From Clostridia bacterium (lineage in GTDB: Bacteria; Bacillota; Clostridia; Oscillospirales; CAG-382): a DNA stretch of 41,122 nucleotides. The stretch is from the NCBI GenBank assembly GCA_017625615.1, contig JAGAKP010000067.1:1-41122 (forward strand). Reading direction: 5' to 3'. Within the stretch, counting starts at the first letter, position 1. Each line of letters begins with the position of its first letter. Under the pieces are notes generated by a model. The model was not told the DNA's origin. It searched no databases and worked only from the letters and a program-made list of their open reading frames with translations. Shown here piece by piece: positions 34,649-41,122 of the stretch. Made by a program: the position numbers and the translations under genes.

Positions 34649-35017
34649 TTATTGCGGCCCCAAGGAGCCGATGACGGCGACGGCTTGCTGGAGGCGAATA
34701 ACCGCTTGGGCGACCGACATTTCGTTACGGCGGAAGCGCAAATACAGCGTTCCGTTTTCGTTATCCCAGCTTGCGCCGTATATTTTGGCAAGGGAGCGAA
34801 TGACGGGAGACGCCTTTTTCCAATCGCCGGTGCAATTTGCCATCCACTCGGAAAAATTACCGTCCGTTGAAATGACGGAAAACTTATTGTCCTCCCGATA
34901 AAAACGGAAGTTTACGGGAGTGCCGTCGAAATAAGTATGAGTAAAAATATAAATTTCATTTCCCTTTTCGTATGGTGAATACAGCGTATCAAGCTGTTTG
35001 GTTATCTGTTCTGACAT
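34649..35017 (-). CDS. Small protein of unknown function, possible DUF1828-like
   Basis: A 122-aa soluble protein with a beta-strand-rich first half, a Trp-containing middle (GDWKKASPVIRSL) and a C-terminal helix. It starts 16 bases inside the upstream gene, with GGTGAG before the ATG. Its order of elements resembles that of the upstream protein (EDNKFSVISTDGNFSEW here, DENEKLSDCGRTLSEL there), which suggests an old duplication. No catalytic motif is visible. The DUF1828 comparison is from memory and weak. Confidence 0.7.
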   Translation of the reverse strand: MSEQITKQLDTLYSPYEKGNEIYIFTHTYFDGTPVNFRFYREDNKFSVISTDGNFSEWMANCTGDWKKASPVIRSLAKIYGASWDNENGTLYLRFRRNEMSVAQAVIRLQQAVAVIGSLGPQ

Positions 35018-35433
35018 ATGCTCACCGTCCCATGCTCATCTACCGTAATAACGTCCGAAATACTGACGAGAGTCAGCACGCGGAGGAGCATATTGAGCCC
35101 TCCCATATAATCCTTATACTCGTCTTCACCGCTTACGCACGTCTGATAATCACGAACGACGAACCGTCTGCCGCTTTCAAGGGTTACCGAGCCGTATGCG
35201 TTGAGAATGTTGGATATATTCTGCATATAAGGAGCAAGATCGCCGACGCGCTTTTCAAGCTCCGAAAGGGTTCTGCCGCAGTCGCTGAGCTTTTCGTTTT
35301 CGTCCCATACGAGGCAAAGAGGCTCCGTACTGCCGCTGCCGAAATAAAAGGGTAAAAACAGCTTGATATGATCGACATATACCTCTTTGCGTATTTCTTT
35401 GGAAATATATTGGTCAAGTGCGTTTACGTCCAT
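35002..35433 (-). CDS. Small protein of unknown function, DUF1828-like
   Basis: A 143-aa soluble protein. The phrases VYVDHIKLFLPFYFG and LSDCGRTLSELEKR follow the pattern I associate with DUF1828-type proteins (a PF segment, then a DCG/DDG turn and a helix). The start is taken as ATG 35433 with AGAGG upstream; an in-frame TTG two codons earlier is less likely. A near-consensus promoter lies 30-60 bases upstream. It overlaps and is probably coupled to the downstream 122-aa gene. The function is unknown. Confidence 0.7.
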   Translation of the reverse strand: MDVNALDQYISKEIRKEVYVDHIKLFLPFYFGSGSTEPLCLVWDENEKLSDCGRTLSELEKRVGDLAPYMQNISNILNAYGSVTLESGRRFVVRDYQTCVSGEDEYKDYMGGLNMLLRVLTLVSISDVITVDEHGTVSICQNR

Positions 35434-35466
35434 AAACAAAGCCTCTTTTTGTATGATGCGTCCTTT

Positions 35467-35495
35467 ATTTTATATCAAATATACGCAGTTGTCAA
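35467..35495 (-). promoter_or_regulatory. Promoter of the two-gene unit 35433-34649
   Basis: On the minus strand TTGACA (35495-35490), 17 bases, then TAAAAT (35472-35467). The leader would be about 25 nt. Confidence 0.7.
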
Positions 35496-35567
35496 CCCGC
35501 AAAAGAAAGGAGGGTGCTTTCTTAAGGGTGGATCATGCAAAAACACAAATAAAATTTATCAAAAGTG

Positions 35568-35596
35568 TTGAAATATTTACCTTTTGGTAGTATAAT
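35568..35596 (+). promoter_or_regulatory. Promoter of the surface-protein locus
   Basis: TTGAAA, 17 bases, then a perfect TATAAT. Transcription should start near 35603, at the left edge of the inverted repeat at 35601-35625. Confidence 0.8.
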
Positions 35597-35600
35597 GCGC

Positions 35601-35625
35601 TTAATATATATTTTATATATATTAA
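35601..35625 (+). promoter_or_regulatory. Perfect 11-bp inverted repeat at the transcription start
   Basis: TTAATATATAT, a TTT loop, then ATATATATTAA. Placed directly after the -10 element, it could be an operator or a hairpin at the 5' end of the message. It is pure AT, so it may also be chance. Confidence 0.5.
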
Positions 35626-35819
35626 AAGTTGTTTTTGATTAGGGTTGCAAGTCGAAATGGCGATCGTTTTTAACTCTGTTATCCAAAATACGGTGGCAAA
35701 TAACTGCGCGTTTTCCAATAGCAACTTAATAACATAAATACAAGCTGTCTCAGAGATTTATTCTTGCTGTCTCTCAGATGGCTTTGCTGTTTTTAAATAA
35801 CAAAAAAGCGGTGCATGCA
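35626..35819 (+). other. Long leader of the surface-protein locus
   Basis: About 195 nt lie between the inverted repeat and the first likely start codon. A 26-codon frame (35658-35738, beginning MAIVFNSVIQ) has only a weak, distant AGGG and is not called as a gene. The words GCTGTCTCAGAGA (35742) and GCTGTCTCTCAGA (35765) form a short imperfect repeat. I do not recognise a riboswitch class. Confidence 0.45.
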
Positions 35820-36152
35820 ATGACGGAAAAAGAACTGAAAAAAATGAACAGATACCAGCTTCTGGAGCTTCTTATAGCGCAGACCGAGCGCGGAGACAGG
35901 CTGGAGACCGCCCTCGAGGAAGCGAACTGTCTTCTTGCCGCACAGGAGATAAAATTGGAATCTCTCGGGTCCATTGCCGAGGCGTCACTTGAGCTGAGCG
36001 GAGTTTTTCAAGCGGCGCAAAAAGCTGCGGATATTTACGTCAACGCCGCAAAAAAGCGTGCCGAGGCTATAGAAGAGGTAGCGCGTATTCAGGCTAACGA
36101 AATAATTGCTCAGGCAAAAGCGGAGGCGCGCCGTATAAAGGATGAAGAATAG
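35820..36152 (+). CDS. Small coiled-coil protein preceding signal peptidase I
   Basis: A 110-aa hydrophilic protein with almost continuous predicted helix. The N-terminus MTEKELKKMNRYQLLELLI is followed by a coiled-coil and a C-terminal Ala/Glu/Lys-rich helix (about residues 60-108) reminiscent of DivIVA-like tails. I start it at ATG 35820, after GGTG; an in-frame ATG at 35778 has no ribosome binding site. The signal peptidase gene follows after two bases. A role as a partner or localisation factor for the secretion locus is inference from position. Confidence 0.7.
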   Translation: MTEKELKKMNRYQLLELLIAQTERGDRLETALEEANCLLAAQEIKLESLGSIAEASLELSGVFQAAQKAADIYVNAAKKRAEAIEEVARIQANEIIAQAKAEARRIKDEE

Positions 36153-36154
36153 CT

Positions 36155-36781
36155 ATGAAAAAGCATAAGGACAAAAGCGTTGCCATTGAAGCGCCTGCCG
36201 TTGATGCGCCTGCCGTTGATGCGCCTGCCGTTGATGCGTTACAGCAGGAGCTGAAGCGGGAGCGGAACAAAAGAAGATTCAGACGGCTTCTGAAAAGCAC
36301 GATAAACGCATTGATAGTGGTTGCCGCAGTTGCGGCGCTGATAGCCACTCTTATACTTCCCGTGCTTCAGATCGCGGGGACGAGCATGGAGCCGAGCCTG
36401 AACGACGGCGAAATAGTGCTGTTGGTAAAAAAGAAAAATCTTGAATCCGGTGATCTGTGCGCATTTTATTATTCAAACAAAATTCTTATAAAGCGGGTTA
36501 TCGGTACGCCGGGAGACTATATCTGGATAGAATCGGACGGAACGGTATTTCTTAACGGTGAAGCGTTGGTCGAGCCCTACATAAGTGAAAAGGCGCTTGG
36601 GGAATGTGACGTTGAATTTCCCTACCAAGTGCCCGAAAACAGTTATTTTGTTATGGGAGACAGACGTGAATCCTCAATTGACAGCCGAAGCAGCGTTATA
36701 GGATGCGTTGCCGAGGATCAGATCGTAGGTAAGATCTTTTGTAAATTCTGGCCTTTGTCGGAATTTGAATTTATAGATTAA
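36155..36781 (+). CDS. Type I signal peptidase with an N-terminal repeat tract
   Basis: A 208-aa membrane protease that removes signal peptides outside the membrane. One span lies at about residues 48-68. The catalytic Ser77 is in GTSMEPSL and the Lys113 general base in ILIKRVIG; the GDRRESSIDSR box follows. Residues 13-27 are three exact copies of APAVD, encoded by three identical 15-bp units, in the cytoplasmic tail. The gene lies between the coiled-coil gene and the LPSTG surface protein, so it may be dedicated to maturation of that protein, as in pilus-type loci (inference). No sortase gene is in the window. Confidence 0.92.
   Translation: MKKHKDKSVAIEAPAVDAPAVDAPAVDALQQELKRERNKRRFRRLLKSTINALIVVAAVAALIATLILPVLQIAGTSMEPSLNDGEIVLLVKKKNLESGDLCAFYYSNKILIKRVIGTPGDYIWIESDGTVFLNGEALVEPYISEKALGECDVEFPYQVPENSYFVMGDRRESSIDSRSSVIGCVAEDQIVGKIFCKFWPLSEFEFID
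36191..36235 (+). repeat. Three identical 15-bp units in the signal peptidase gene
   Basis: GCGCCTGCCGTTGAT is repeated three times without change at 36191, 36206 and 36221, followed by a partial GCG. The copy number could vary between strains without breaking the frame. Confidence 0.95.
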
Positions 36782-36812
36782 CACCGAGCATTTTCCGAAG
36801 GGGGGTGTGATC

Positions 36813-38942
36813 TTGCCGGAGAAAAGAAAAAATCTTTATGAACAACTGAATATACAAAACAAGGACAGACATAATCTGCGGCAGATCATTCCCGCACTTT
36901 CACTATTGGTGATACTGATAGTGTTCTGGAGCTTGAAGCTTACGGGAATCGGCATTGCCGGAGAAGCCTTCTGCGGTAAAGAAGAGCACATTCATACCGA
37001 CGAGTGTGTTTCCTGCACAAAGGAAGAGCATATCCACGATGAAAGCTGTTACAGCGATCTTACTGCCGATATTGAGACCTCCGACCATTGGGAAGACTCT
37101 CTTGCCGATCTGGTTCGAGGCCCGACCTCCAAGGAAAACTTAGTTCTGGTAGCGTCTTCCCAGTTGGGATACACCGAAAGTGAGCTTAATTTCCAAGTAG
37201 ACCAAAACGGAGTGCGTAGAGGTATTACCCGTTACGGACAATGGTACGGCAACCCTTACGGGGATTGGTCGGCAATGTTTGCTTCTTTCTGTCTCCACTA
37301 TGCAGGTGCTTTGGACGCACCCTTAAACAGCGGTCCCGAAGCAATGAGGTTGGAATGGGAAAATGCAGGCATATACGAAAGTGCCCTTGATTCGTCACCC
37401 GCAAGAGGAAATCTTTTGTTTTTGAACAACGGAAGCGGTGCTTCTGCAACGGCAGTAGCGATAATCACCGATTTCGACGGGGAGACGATAACCGTAATAC
37501 AGGGCGACCTTGATAACGCGGTTGCCGAGACCGCTTACCGAAAAGACGATGCACGCATATTGGGTTACGGTATTACTCCTGCCGCAGAAAACGAAATGTC
37601 GGTTTTGGACGACACGGGAGTAATCGCTCAAAAGGTCACCTACAGCACGCAGCTCTTTACCGCTGAAAATCAATTTGTGATATACACCACGAGCGGCTCC
37701 GATCATTACGCATTTGACGGTAACGGAAACGCAGTGCGTATTACCATTGACGAAAGCGGAAATATATATTCCGACGTTTCCGATCCCAATTTACTGCTGT
37801 GGTCCGTAACACAATCGGGAAGCAACGCATATCTGATACAAAACGTTGGCACGGGAAGATATATGCACGCATACCCCAATAACGGATCGGGTGTAACCAC
37901 AAGCGGTGCATATACCAGCACCTTTATTCAATCCGGTACGGGAGTCAGGATACAAAGCAACACCGAATATGCAAAGTTGAACGCACAGGACGGCGTATTC
38001 CAAATGACCCAATCCCAATCCGACGCGGCTGTATTTAATTTCGGTATGACCAGCAGGTATACGGTCTGGCTTGACGGTACCGACGGCGGTCTGGGACATC
38101 TTACGGGGTCTCCCGATACGGGCTACAGCGTTACCTTGGGGTCTAAGCTTAAATTGCCCACGGAATGGACGTCACCAAGCAAATACAGCTATAAGCTGAG
38201 AGGCTGGTATGACGTCACCAACTCAAAATATTACGCACCCGGCGCGGAAATGACGGTTACGGGTAACGCAGTGCTGTATGCAGACTGGGTTGCAAGCACC
38301 TACGATATAGGTCAGTTCAACGCGCAGGTTGCGGATACGGTAAGCACGAGCTCGTTTATTACCACTCATATGTTCGATTACAACTACCTGTTCAACGTCC
38401 ATTCCCTTAAAGCGCAGGTAACGGTAAACGCATCGGGACACTCGGAAACGTGGTCCATGGTAACGAACGGTTCCGTGCCCCACGGAAATCAAGAAACTAT
38501 TGATTTCATTTTTATTGACAACGACAGCGGCGGACTGCTGTGTATGCCAAATAACAGAAGCAATCACAACGTATACCCCGGTGCGGGTATAGTTACTCCC
38601 GGAATTTTTTCTGCGGAGCTGGGGGAATTGCTTTTCTCAACGGATAACGTATACGATCCCAATTCCGAAACGGGCATTGTGGGTAAGAATTATCTCGGCA
38701 CGGGTGATCATCTGTTCCAGATAATGAATGATCCCAACGACGAGCATTACGGGTACTATTATTACGATTCAAAGCATAACGCCGCATCCTATAACCAAAG
38801 CAAGGGTCGTTTTTACGTATACGATTACCTTTCGGGAACGTCGGACGCCATCGGCTCCACCTATTCCGACTTCCTTCCCCTAACTCTCCGTACGCCAACA
38901 CAAACGGCAAAACGGTGGGAACCTATAATTACGACGGTGTAG
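36813..38942 (+). CDS. Large surface protein, N-terminal part (frame breaks near 38880)
   Basis: About 709 aa in this frame. The start is probably TTG 36813, seven bases after AAGGGGGG; GTG 36807 is too close to that site. A membrane/signal segment lies at about residues 26-45, followed by two His/Cys motifs (EEHIHTDECVSC and EEHIHDESCY). A CHAP-like domain spans about 105-245, with Ser153 and Ala where the family has its catalytic Cys and His (GDWSAMF, ATAVAII). A beta-trefoil-like stretch follows (about 285-410), then an InlB-type repeat (LRGWYDVTNSKYYAPG) and the start of a fibro-slime/PA14-like domain. This frame ends with an unrelated tail after FLP. The continuation lies in the next frame up to an LPSTG anchor. 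Confidence 0.85.
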   Translation: MPEKRKNLYEQLNIQNKDRHNLRQIIPALSLLVILIVFWSLKLTGIGIAGEAFCGKEEHIHTDECVSCTKEEHIHDESCYSDLTADIETSDHWEDSLADLVRGPTSKENLVLVASSQLGYTESELNFQVDQNGVRRGITRYGQWYGNPYGDWSAMFASFCLHYAGALDAPLNSGPEAMRLEWENAGIYESALDSSPARGNLLFLNNGSGASATAVAIITDFDGETITVIQGDLDNAVAETAYRKDDARILGYGITPAAENEMSVLDDTGVIAQKVTYSTQLFTAENQFVIYTTSGSDHYAFDGNGNAVRITIDESGNIYSDVSDPNLLLWSVTQSGSNAYLIQNVGTGRYMHAYPNNGSGVTTSGAYTSTFIQSGTGVRIQSNTEYAKLNAQDGVFQMTQSQSDAAVFNFGMTSRYTVWLDGTDGGLGHLTGSPDTGYSVTLGSKLKLPTEWTSPSKYSYKLRGWYDVTNSKYYAPGAEMTVTGNAVLYADWVASTYDIGQFNAQVADTVSTSSFITTHMFDYNYLFNVHSLKAQVTVNASGHSETWSMVTNGSVPHGNQETIDFIFIDNDSGGLLCMPNNRSNHNVYPGAGIVTPGIFSAELGELLFSTDNVYDPNSETGIVGKNYLGTGDHLFQIMNDPNDEHYGYYYYDSKHNAASYNQSKGRFYVYDYLSGTSDAIGSTYSDFLPLTLRTPTQTAKRWEPIITTV
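38877..38880 (+). other. Single-base frameshift in the surface protein gene
   Basis: The first frame reads YSDFLP up to a run of four C. The second frame resumes directly with NSPYANTNGKTVGT, which completes the fibro-slime domain. Adding one C would join the two frames. The site lacks a good slippery heptamer, so programmed shifting is not favoured. Confidence 0.8.
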
Positions 38943-41083
38943 ACGGTGAATACAAGGGTATTCCCCACTACCGATACGATTCAAAATATAATTCGGGAAA
39001 TTATAACTCGGTAAACAACGTTCAGACCGACTACGCTTACGGTATGAGGACGGATATTAAATTCTATCTGCCTAACGATCCGGGAAGCGGAGGAAACAAG
39101 GACCTGTACGACAACGATATGCAGTTCCGGTTCAGCGGTGACGACGACTTGTGGGTGCTTATCGACGGACAGCTCGTGCTTGATATCGGCGGTATCCACG
39201 GAGCGGAGGACGGTGTTATTGATTTCTCCACCGGTCAGGTAACGGTACAGGGCAAGCAACAGACAAGCCTTATGGACCTTGGCATTACTGCAGGTGACCA
39301 CACCATGACCATTCTGTATCTGGAACGCGGTTCTTCACTTTCCAACTGCTCCATATACTTTAACCTTGCTCCCCGATTCGGCTTGCAGATACAAAAAGAG
39401 GACGTTCTTACTCAGGATCTGCTGAACGGTACCGAATTTACCGTTTACGAGGACTATGAATGTCTTACTCCGGTAGACCTTTGGGAAAGCGAGGAAGCGT
39501 ACAACGCGGATATGCTTGACGGAGTTCTCGACCAAGCAAGCAGTACCTTTACCGTCAAAAACGGAATCGCTACTCTTTGGGGTCTGGGCTCCGGCAACAC
39601 CTACTACATAAAGGAGACCGGTCCTCCCGCAGTGGAGGGATACGGAATTGCACGGGGTGTAATAAGGCTGACCATTGAAAAGGACGGTCTTGCTACTTAC
39701 AGCGTAGAAGTTATTCCCGAAGCGGACGGAACTACCCCCTCCAACGGCTTTACCGTTCACGGTGTAAGCATTGACGAGGAGACCAAGGCAGTTTACATCG
39801 TTGTTACCAACGCACCCGAATCGGTTATTGAAACGACTACGGTGCAGGTAATTAAAAAGTGGGAGGACACGAAATCCCACAGCGAGGATTACGTTCTTGC
39901 TTATCTGACGGTAACAGATCCCGACGGAACGGTGCGCCGTATACGCGAGATCACGCTGAGCGATGAAAACGGTTGGTCCTACACCTGGACAAACCTGCCG
40001 AAGTATGATTACGATAATCTGACCGCGGTTCAATACGGTATTGAGGAATCATACGAATCGGGTTATTACTCCACTGTGCGCAAGATAACCGAAATTGAGA
40101 TAACCATTACCCAATGGGCAGAAGCTGCCAGCTTCATAAACGGCGAAAGCTATATATTCAAGCACGCAAGAGGTTATCTTTCCACGGTTTCTTCCTCAAA
40201 TAACGAGCTGATGTGGGTTGACGAAGCCACTGCGCAGAATTCCCAATTGGCGCTCTGGACAGCCACTGTCAGCGGAAACAAGGTGAAATTCACCAACGGA
40301 GCAGGTCAGATACTTACCTTCAACTACGGATCTTCCTCATCCAACAGATATTTCACCACTTCAAAAAGCACGTCTTCGTATCAGACGCTTACACCCGTAG
40401 ACGTGGGAACGGGCTTCAGGTTCTACGCAACGAGAAGCTCCAGAAACTACTATATGGCGTCAAGCGGCATTAACTCAAGCGGACGTATACCTTCCACCAC
40501 GACGGGCGCAAACGGTCTGGTTCTGGTTCCCATGAAAAAAATGTACCAGACGGACGTAAAGCCGGTGGAGGATTGGGCATACCAGATCACCAACACTCCC
40601 CTTGAGGCCGATAACGAGACATCAATGTCTGTGAAGAAGGAATGGAATATTCCCGCAGGATACGATTCGACACTGTACGAGGAGTTCGCGGTAACCGTGC
40701 GGCTTCTTGCAAACGGTATTCCTACGGGCAGAACCGTTACTCTTACACTTAAAAACAACTGGGAAGGCGCTTTTCTCGGTCTTCCCTACGCAGACGCTGA
40801 CGGAAACGTAATACAGTATACGGTTTCCGAGGTTTGGGAAAAGGACAAATGGTCAACGGTCTACGGTGAAATAACCGTTTCCGACGGTTCACCGCCTACC
40901 TATTCCGCCAATATTACAAATAAATACAATATTGGCGGTCCCGAGCTTCCCTCCACGGGCTCCGCAGCCCGAATGATCTACGTACTGTGCGGCAGCAGCA
41001 TGATGCTGGGCTCGCTGGTATGTGCTATCTGTTTAAGGCGCAAGCGGGAAAGGAGGTTAAAGCAGCCTTTCTCTTCGCGGTAA
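38881..41083 (+). CDS. Large surface protein, C-terminal part with LPSTG anchor
   Basis: About 730 aa in the second frame. It completes a fibro-slime/PA14-like domain (FRFSGDDDLWVLIDGQLVLD, then IGGIHG) near its start. It continues with a SpaA/Cna-B-like unit that begins GLQIQKEDVLTQDLLNGTEF, a second Cna-B-like unit (VQVIKKWEDTKSHSEDYV), a beta-trefoil-like insert (SYIFKHARGYLSTV) and a further Cna-B-like unit (SVKKEWNIPAGYD). The sortase signal LPSTG is encoded at 40946-40960, followed by a hydrophobic span and a basic tail (RRKRERRLK). No start codon with a ribosome binding site is seen near the left end (GTG 38915 lacks one), so this part is not expected to be made alone. The intact gene would encode about 1420 aa covalently anchored to the wall. 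Confidence 0.85.
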
Positions 41084-41122
41084 TACGTGCCCGCGACAGA
41101 AGCATAATAAATAAAAAAATGA
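41084..41122 (+). other. Window end after the surface protein gene
   Basis: No terminator hairpin is seen in these 39 bases. An ATGA at the last bases could be the start of another gene, but nothing can be said from this. Confidence 0.3.

Noticed and set aside
35658..35738. A 26-codon leader frame before the coiled-coil gene
   Set aside because: Its only upstream purine-rich word is too distant from the ATG, and the peptide has no attenuator-like codon run.
36191..36235. Assembly duplication in the signal peptidase gene
   Set aside because: The three units are in frame and lie in a poorly conserved cytoplasmic tail, so real repeat expansion is more likely, although reads would settle it.
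38870..38885. Programmed ribosomal frameshift joining the adhesin frames
   Set aside because: A -1 slip from CCC to TCC would mispair at the first position, and no standard slippery heptamer is present.

Overview
The window looks like chromosomal DNA of a strictly anaerobic Gram-positive bacterium, most likely a gut clostridium of the Ruminococcaceae/Oscillospirales type. The support is pyruvate:ferredoxin oxidoreductase and pyruvate phosphate dikinase, a pth-mfd-PrsA-like foldase cluster, strong GGAGG ribosome binding sites, an LPSTG-anchored surface protein and a lipobox lipoprotein. The taxon is inferred from gene content only. No rRNA, tRNA, CRISPR array or transposase gene was recognised.

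Positions 1-12459 (minus strand) hold one tight operon driven by a near-consensus promoter at 12529-12557. It encodes a very large solute-binding protein with carbohydrate-binding-like domains, a first pair of sugar ABC permeases, an NHL-repeat/TPR/Yip1-like membrane protein, a 967-aa secreted DUF5696-like protein with glycosidase-like features, and a second permease pair whose last gene runs off the left edge. No ABC ATPase is present, so a shared ATPase encoded elsewhere is likely.

Positions 13045-17692 (minus) carry a membrane-anchored M15B-like protein that has lost its zinc ligands, and nifJ. Divergently, 17783-20961 (plus) carries a YifB/ComM-like ATPase and two membrane proteins of unknown role, closed by a terminator. 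Four 41-bp hairpin-forming repeats follow. Next come a strong promoter, an 877-aa protein joining an ECF-type sigma factor to a large duplicated domain, and a small membrane protein.

Positions 24743-31154 (minus) hold a PHP-type phosphatase, a parvulin-like lipoprotein, mfd and pth. Positions 31196-34529 (plus) hold ppdK followed by two AT-rich small genes (a membrane protein and a YbjQ-family protein). Just beyond them lies a diverged remnant of a ppdK 3' end, so those small genes appear to have been inserted at the end of ppdK. Two overlapping small genes of unknown function (34649-35433, minus) look like diverged copies of each other.

Positions 35568-41083 (plus) form a surface-protein locus. 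A good promoter overlaps an inverted repeat and is followed by a leader of about 215 nt, a coiled-coil protein, a signal peptidase I with a 15-bp triplicated tract, and a large LPSTG-anchored adhesin-like gene. The adhesin gene is split by a single-base frameshift, and its N-terminal CHAP-like domain has lost its active-site Cys and His.

The most unusual items are the sigma-factor fusion, the double-permease carbohydrate locus with its NHL/TPR/Yip1 chimera, the ppdK 3'-end remnant, and two apparent pseudoenzymes (M15B-like and CHAP-like).
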